Origin: Streptomyces griseus | GTDB lineage: Bacteria; Actinomycetota; Actinomycetes; Streptomycetales; Streptomycetaceae | Direction of reading: 5' to 3' | DNA length: 64,000 nt | Assembly (NCBI RefSeq): GCF_900460065.1 | Contig: NZ_UAVD01000029.1 | Coordinates: 248,001-312,000, forward strand | Shown here: piece by piece, positions 59,402 through 64,000 of the stretch | Layout of the letters: every line of letters starts with the position of its first letter | Numbering within the stretch: the first letter of the stretch is position 1 | Made by a program: the position numbers and the translations under genes | The notes under the pieces: generated by a model | The model's input: the letters and a program-made list of their open reading frames with translations, nothing else | Database searches by the model: none | What the model was told of the DNA's origin: nothing

Positions 59402-60719
59402 CGGATTCGGATCCCCAGCCAAGATGCAGAACGGCCACGTCATCCGCGAGACCGCCGTAGGGGGCGGCCCCCTCCGCGGCCCCCGCGACCAGGGCGTCGA
59501 CGAACGAGCGGGCCGGCAGATGCCCGTTGGCCCGGGCCATCGCGAGCAGCCCCTCCTCGCCGAGACGGCTGTCGGGTCCGTCACGCCCCTCGAAGAGCCC
59601 GTCCGTGAAGAGTACGAGACCCGCACCGGGCGCCAGCGGGATGTCGACCGTCGGCCACCGGCCGAACCCGGGCAGCAGCCCGAGGGCCATGCCGCCCTCG
59701 GGCTCGACCCAGGACACGTCCTTGCCCTCACGCAGCAGCAGGCCGGGATGACCGGCCCGCAGGACCTGCGCGTGCCGTTGCCCGGGCGGGAACACCAGCG
59801 AGGTGACGGTGGCGAACACGTGCGAGTCCGAGCGCTCCGCGACCAGGATCTCCTCCAGCAGGGCGATCTGCTCGGGCTGGGACGTACCGCACAGCACGGC
59901 GGTACGCCAGGCCACCCGCAGACACACACCGAGCGCCGCCTCGGCCGCGCCGTGCCCGGACACATCGCCGATCACCGCGTGGACCGTGCCGTCCGCCGTC
60001 TGTACGACGTCGTAGAAGTCACCGCTCAGCAGCCCGTGGACCCGCCCGGGCTCGTAGCGTGCGCGCGCCCGGAAGCGGTCGTCCCGCAGCAGGGGGACGG
60101 GCAGCAGCCCGAGCTCCAGGCGGGCGTTCTCCTGGGCGATCAGCTGATTGGCGCGCAGCGCGGCCGCGGCCCGTTCCACTTCCTTGCGCTGCAGGGCGTA
60201 GCGGACCGCGCGCGAGAGCACCTCCGGGCCGAGGCGGCCCTTCACCAGGTAGTCCTGGGCGCCCTGGGCGACCGCGCGGAGCCCGGTGCCGGACTCCTCC
60301 AGGCCGGTGAGGACGACGATGGCGGCGTCGCTGTCCGATTCCAGTATCTGGCGCACCGCGTCCAGCCCGTGGGCATCGGGCAGGTGCAGGTCCAGGAGCA
60401 CGCACACCGGGGTGGTGGCCGTGCTCAGGAAGGCGCGTGCCTCGGTCAGCGTCTTGCACCAGGTGAGGGCGGAGTCCAGCTCGCTGTCGGTGAGCATCTC
60501 CTCGACGAGCAGCGCGTCGCCCGCGTCGTCCTCCACGAGCAGGATCGACGCGTCGAGGTTCCACAGCGGGGACTCGGGGCGGTGGGGTATGCCGACCTGC
60601 TGGGTGGGGATGCCGGGGATGCCCACAGGGATCGGAGATGTGCCCACGGGCGACTCGGTCAAGCCTCCACCCTTTCGCGCGACGGCACGGTGCGTCCGGC
60701 CTGATTCGTCAGAAAGCAT
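59391..60719 (-). CDS. Receiver-SpoIIE (RsbU/RssB-like) serine phosphatase
   Basis: A 442-residue protein from the chosen start. A CheY-like receiver (ASILLVEDDAGDALLVEEML, Asp in VCVLLDLHLPDAHG, Lys in DYLVKGRLG) is joined by a helix (YALQRKEVERAAAALRANQL) to a PP2C/SpoIIE phosphatase domain (HGLLSGDFYDVVQTADGTVH, VIGDVSGHGAAEAALGVCLR, LVLFTDGLFEGR, LADDVAVLHLGWG). Phosphorylation of the receiver would switch the phosphatase, which then acts on a STAS antagonist. The first 60 residues are Pro/Gly-rich, so the true start is uncertain. It heads the four-gene operon. Confidence 0.9.
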   Translation of the reverse strand: MLSDESGRTHRAVARKGGGLTESPVGTSPIPVGIPGIPTQQVGIPHRPESPLWNLDASILLVEDDAGDALLVEEMLTDSELDSALTWCKTLTEARAFLSTATTPVCVLLDLHLPDAHGLDAVRQILESDSDAAIVVLTGLEESGTGLRAVAQGAQDYLVKGRLGPEVLSRAVRYALQRKEVERAAAALRANQLIAQENARLELGLLPVPLLRDDRFRARARYEPGRVHGLLSGDFYDVVQTADGTVHAVIGDVSGHGAAEAALGVCLRVAWRTAVLCGTSQPEQIALLEEILVAERSDSHVFATVTSLVFPPGQRHAQVLRAGHPGLLLREGKDVSWVEPEGGMALGLLPGFGRWPTVDIPLAPGAGLVLFTDGLFEGRDGPDSRLGEEGLLAMARANGHLPARSFVDALVAGAAEGAAPYGGLADDVAVLHLGWGSESDER

Positions 60720-60831
60720 ATGCGAGCCACGGACTCCCGGTGGACCGCATGTCGTGCACACAGCACGAAGCCGCCCGCCCGGAAGGGCGGACGGCTGGAA
60801 CCCGGTCCGGGAGCGGACGGGCCGTACGGGG

Positions 60832-61734
60832 TCACGCCTCGACGCTCATCCCCTTGCGCAACTGCTGGACGATCCTGCTGAGCAGCCGCGACACATGCAT
60901 CTGGGACACACCGAGCTCGGCGCCGATCTGCGACTGCGTCATCTCCGCACCGAACCGCATCTGCACGATCCGGCGCTCCCGCTCGTCGAGCTGATCGAGC
61001 AGCGGTGCCAGGGTGTGCAGGTTCTCGACGGTCTCCATGCCCGGATCGGCCTCGCCGAGGACATCGGCGTACGCCCGCTGCTCCTGGCCCGAGTCGCTGT
61101 CGGCCGAGGGGGTGTCGAGCGAACCGGCCGAGTAGCCGTTGGCGGCCACGAGCCCCTCGATGATCTCCTCCTCGGGGAGGTCGAGGTGGGCGGCGAGCTC
61201 CTTGACGGTGGGGTCGCGGTCGAGCTCCCCGGAGAGCTGCTCCTTCGCCTTGGCGAGATCCACGCGCAGCTCCTGGAGCCGCCGCGGCACATGCACCGAC
61301 CAGGTGGTGTCGCGGAAGAAGCGCTTGATCTCCCCGACGATGTAGGGCACGGCGAAGGTGGCGAACTCGACCTCGCGGGACAGGTCGAACCGGTCGATCG
61401 CCTTGATCAGGCCGATCGTGCCGACCTGGATGATGTCCTCGGTGTCGTCGCCGCCGCGGTTGCGGAACCGGGAGGCGGCGAAGCGCACCAGGGAGAGATT
61501 CATCTCGATCAGGGTGTTGCGCGCGTACTGGTGCTCGTGGGTGCCCTCCTCCAGGAGCTGGAGCCTGTCGAAGAAGATCTTCGACAGGGCCCGCGCGTCC
61601 TGCGGGGCGACCTTTCCGGCGTCCTCGATCCAGGGCAGATCTCCGGTGGTGACGTCCGCTGTCCGCGCACCGGTACGGCTCGCGGAGCCGTTCAGCGCTG
61701 TTGTTCCGGTGGCTCGCGCTGACATCGCCGTCAT
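60832..61734 (-). CDS. SigB/SigF-family RNA polymerase sigma factor
   Basis: A 300-residue stress/sporulation-type sigma factor. Region 2 reads DIIQVGTIGLIKAIDRFDLS then VEFATFAVPYIVGEIKRFFR and DTTWSVHVPRRLQELRVDLA. Region 3 includes DPTVKELAAHLDLPEEEIIE. Region 4 is LDERERRIVQMRFGAEMTQS followed by QIGAELGVSQMHVSRLLSRI. The N-terminal 40 residues are Ala/Thr-rich. GGGAGG precedes the ATG. Family members are controlled by HATPase anti-sigma and STAS antagonist proteins, which this window also encodes. It is divergent from the zinc-ribbon SDR gene. Confidence 0.92.
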   Translation of the reverse strand: MTAMSARATGTTALNGSASRTGARTADVTTGDLPWIEDAGKVAPQDARALSKIFFDRLQLLEEGTHEHQYARNTLIEMNLSLVRFAASRFRNRGGDDTEDIIQVGTIGLIKAIDRFDLSREVEFATFAVPYIVGEIKRFFRDTTWSVHVPRRLQELRVDLAKAKEQLSGELDRDPTVKELAAHLDLPEEEIIEGLVAANGYSAGSLDTPSADSDSGQEQRAYADVLGEADPGMETVENLHTLAPLLDQLDERERRIVQMRFGAEMTQSQIGAELGVSQMHVSRLLSRIVQQLRKGMSVEA

Positions 61735-62014
61735 GGTGTCGCCCTCCCTGCTACCCAATGTGTCGGACGGTCGCCTGCCCGGTCCTCGCGAAGTCATGCG
61801 TCCCTCATTCCGCTTTTTTTCTGCTGCTTTCCGCGAGGCCGTTTCCGGTGGCCGCTCGGCCGGTGGCCGCTCGTCCGCGGCGGGCATGTCCTCCCTGTAT
61901 GCGGCCCCTACGTCGCTCGAACGGAGCAGTGGCCCGCGCATGGCAAACTTGGGCGGGGTGTTTCGGCCTGCGGTGATCCACGATCCGCGGCGAGAAGACG
62001 GCAGAGGAACGGCA

Positions 62015-63502
62015 ATGACGGTGACAGAGGACAGCCCGGAGCTCGCTCCCGGAATCGAGGAGTTCGGTCCCGGTATCGACCCGGAGCGGCTGGCCGTCTG
62101 CCTGAGCGTGCTCGACGAGCTCGACACGATCGAGGTGGACCACCCGGACGCCATCCTCGTCCGTCGCGCCACCGCCGGGATCTACCGCACCGTCAAGCAG
62201 CGCCGCCGCCAGGAGCGCCGCGCGGCCAAGACCGCCCACGACCGGGCCGTCACCGAGGCCACGGCGACCGGCTCGGCCGACCGCATCGACGACGAGACCC
62301 AGGGCGTGCTGCCCTCCTCCTCCGCCCAGGCCGAGATCGCGGGCATCCTCCAGCGGCCCCGGTCCTGTTACATCTGCAAGACGCGGTACGTCGAGGTCGA
62401 CGCGTTCTACCACCAGCTCTGCCAGCCGTGCGCCAAGGAGAACCGCGCCCGCCGCGATGCCCGCACCGACCTGACCGGCCGCCGGGCGCTGCTCACCGGC
62501 GGCCGGGCGAAGATCGGCATGTACATCGCGCTGCGGCTGCTGCGGGACGGCGCTCACACCACCATCACCACCCGCTTCCCCAACGACGCGATCCGCCGCT
62601 TCAAGGCGATGGAGGACAGCGACGAGTGGATCCACCGGCTGAAGATCGTCGGTATCGACCTCCGCGACCCCGCCCAGGTCGTCGCGCTCGCCGACTCGGT
62701 CGCCGCCGAGGGACCGCTGGACATCCTGATCAACAACGCGGCCCAGACCGTGCGTCGCTCCCCGGGCGCCTACAGCGAGCTGGTCACCGCGGAGTCGGCC
62801 CCGCTGCCCGCGGGCGAACTGCCCGCCGCCGAGGTCATCGGCACCTTCGGCAGCGGCACGGTCGACCGGGTCGCCGCCCTGCCCGCCGCCCGCAAGGGGG
62901 AGGGGCTCAGCGCCCAGGAGGTCACGGACCTCGCCCTGGTCACCGGCTCCGCATCGCCGGCCCGGATCGCCGCGGGCACCGCGATCGACGCGGGCGGCCT
63001 CGTCCCCGACCTGCACGACACCAACAGCTGGGTCCAGACCGTCGAGGACGTCGAGCCGATCGAGCTCCTCGAAGTCCAGCTCTGCAACTCCACCGCGCCG
63101 TTCATCCTGATCAGCCGGCTGCGCCCGGCGATGGCGGCGACCGCGGCGAAGCGCGCGTACGTCGTCAACGTCTCGGCGATGGAGGGCGTCTTCAGCCGCG
63201 GCTACAAGGGCGCCGGCCACCCCCACACCAACATGGCCAAGGCCGCGCTCAACATGCTGACGCGCACCAGCGCACAGGAGATGTTCGAGAAGGACGGCAT
63301 CCTGATGACGGCCGTGGACACCGGCTGGATCACCGACGAGCGCCCGCACCCGGACAAGATGCGGCTCGCCGAGGAGGGCTTCCACGCGCCCCTCGACCTG
63401 GTCGACGGCGCGGCCCGGGTCTATGACCCGATCGTGCGCGGTGAGGGCGGTGAGGCCCTGTACGGCTGCTTCCTCAAGGACTACGCCCCCGCCAACTGGT
63501 AA
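62015..63502 (+). CDS. Short-chain dehydrogenase-like protein with N-terminal zinc ribbon
   Basis: A 495-residue protein. Residues 1-110 are helical and charged. Cys118, Cys121, Cys136 and Cys139 (RSCYICKTRY and HQLCQPC) form a four-cysteine ribbon. The SDR domain starts at GRRALLTGGRAKIGMYIALR, with ILINNAAQTVRR (NAG-like motif) and Ser387 in VVNVSAMEGVF. The expected YxxxK reads TNMAK (Thr405-Lys409), so the catalytic tyrosine is missing. About 100 residues (248-345) are inserted after the NNAA motif. AGAGGA precedes the ATG. Enzymatic activity is therefore uncertain; a nucleotide-sensing or altered role is possible. Confidence 0.82.
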   Translation: MTVTEDSPELAPGIEEFGPGIDPERLAVCLSVLDELDTIEVDHPDAILVRRATAGIYRTVKQRRRQERRAAKTAHDRAVTEATATGSADRIDDETQGVLPSSSAQAEIAGILQRPRSCYICKTRYVEVDAFYHQLCQPCAKENRARRDARTDLTGRRALLTGGRAKIGMYIALRLLRDGAHTTITTRFPNDAIRRFKAMEDSDEWIHRLKIVGIDLRDPAQVVALADSVAAEGPLDILINNAAQTVRRSPGAYSELVTAESAPLPAGELPAAEVIGTFGSGTVDRVAALPAARKGEGLSAQEVTDLALVTGSASPARIAAGTAIDAGGLVPDLHDTNSWVQTVEDVEPIELLEVQLCNSTAPFILISRLRPAMAATAAKRAYVVNVSAMEGVFSRGYKGAGHPHTNMAKAALNMLTRTSAQEMFEKDGILMTAVDTGWITDERPHPDKMRLAEEGFHAPLDLVDGAARVYDPIVRGEGGEALYGCFLKDYAPANW

Positions 63503-63548
63503 TCCGAACGGCCCAACCCGGCCGTCGGGCCCGCGCGGCGGCCCGGAG

Positions 63549-63580
63549 CCCGGCTCAGGATGGTTCCTGGGCCGGGTTTT
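63549..63580 (+). terminator. Rho-independent terminator of the SDR gene
   Basis: An 11-bp stem (CCCGGCTCAGG with CCTGGGCCGGG, one wobble) with a six-base loop and a TTTT tail, 47 bp after the stop. The remaining 280 bp to the next start contain no gene. Confidence 0.75.
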
Positions 63581-63860
63581 CGTTGTACCCGGTGGCCGAA
63601 AGTGACCTACCGCACACGTTCTATCGAGCGCGGCGGCGCTCATTTGGTTAGGCTGAGGCGAGCGGACGTCATCGAGGGGCCCACGAAGGTTCCCCGACCG
63701 TCCTGGGACATGGTCGGTAACCCGGCCGCTGTTCCGCCCCGAACCGGCGCCACCGCGACCGACATATCCCTATCCCTGCCCCGCGCGGGGTGGTCGCGCC
63801 CCGGCACAGCCGCCGGAGCGACGGCGACGCCCCGGGCGACGCGACACGAAGGAGTGCGCG

Positions 63861-64000
63861 GTGACGACACCTGAACTGACCGAGCGCGACATGCGCCCCG
63901 CCGATCGGATCGCGGGGCGGCCCGGCCGCCCCGAGAAGCTGCGGAACATCGAGGTCTGGGCCAGGTCCGCCCCGATCCGGCTCGCCGGATACGAGGACGA
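63861..64000 (+). CDS. Start of an unidentified protein (cut by window edge)
   Basis: The first 46 or so codons of a plus-strand gene, starting GTG with AAGGAG eight bases upstream. The visible protein begins VTTPELTERDMRPADRIAGR and continues with EKLRNIEVWARSAPIRLAGY. Third positions show Streptomyces bias. Too little is visible to name a family. Confidence 0.6.
   Translation, partial: MTTPELTERDMRPADRIAGRPGRPEKLRNIEVWARSAPIRLAGYED

Overview
The window is a contiguous piece of a high-GC actinobacterial chromosome, almost certainly Streptomyces. The evidence is very strong G/C third-position bias, frequent GTG (and one TTG) starts behind GGAGG-type ribosome binding sites, long GC-rich hairpin terminators, and genus-typical families (DUF5133, DUF5709, SpoIIE-type phosphatases, ECF41 sigma factor, streptogrisin-like protease, LacI- and ROK-controlled sugar genes, a DyP-loaded encapsulin). 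No rRNA, tRNA, CRISPR array or intact insertion sequence was seen. One IS630-like transposase scrap is present.

Layout. 1-572: truncated FadR/GntR regulator with a perfect operator palindrome upstream. 867-9072: eight overlapping or closely spaced genes for a stripped-down, complex I-like proton pump (nuoA, H, J, K, L, M, N). Where nuoB-G would be there is a single cysteine-free protein that looks like a degenerate NuoB-NuoD fusion joined by a histidine-rich linker. 9.2-10.9 kb: lipoprotein, small membrane protein, transposase remnant. 10.9-14.9 kb: double-Lrp regulator divergent from an amidohydrolase plus AbgT-type transporter, probably a dipeptide or acyl-amino-acid uptake and hydrolysis unit. 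16.1-18.6 kb: HAD phosphatase facing dhaL-dhaK. 18.7-18.9 kb: a small ORF ending in an encapsulin-cargo-like peptide. 19.3-20.7 kb: panD, an acetyltransferase and a proline-rich peptide. 20.8-24.1 kb: DapDC-like decarboxylase, encapsulin and DyP peroxidase cargo. 24.4-31 kb: esterase, gnd, DUF5709, ABC ATPase, ECF41 sigma factor, GNAT. 31-32.1 kb: RidA divergent from MarR around two 21-bp operator repeats.

32.5-50 kb is an extracellular polymer region. A secreted S1 protease, a secreted DUF1996 protein and a secreted glycosidase each carry an identical GAGAGCGCTCTC-type palindrome upstream. The same palindrome lies just upstream of a LacI-family gene about 13 kb away. This predicts a local regulon. 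Between them lie a PEP-mutase-like enzyme, an M23 peptidase, an orphan PemK-like toxin, and a GH1 beta-glucosidase with an ABC sugar importer. The GH1/ABC operon is controlled separately, by a divergent ROK repressor with a TTAA-type palindrome overlapping its promoter.

50-64 kb: an Rpf-LysM-M23 cell-wall hydrolase, a DMT transporter, a FhuF-like protein, then a signalling block. That block has a STAS antagonist, MarR, SpoIIE phosphatase, HxlR/RidA pair, and a four-gene operon (receiver-phosphatase, CHASE3 histidine kinase, single-domain receiver, HATPase anti-sigma). It is followed by a SigB/SigF-family sigma factor and a divergent zinc-ribbon SDR protein that lacks the usual catalytic tyrosine. 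All functions are inferred from sequence reading alone.
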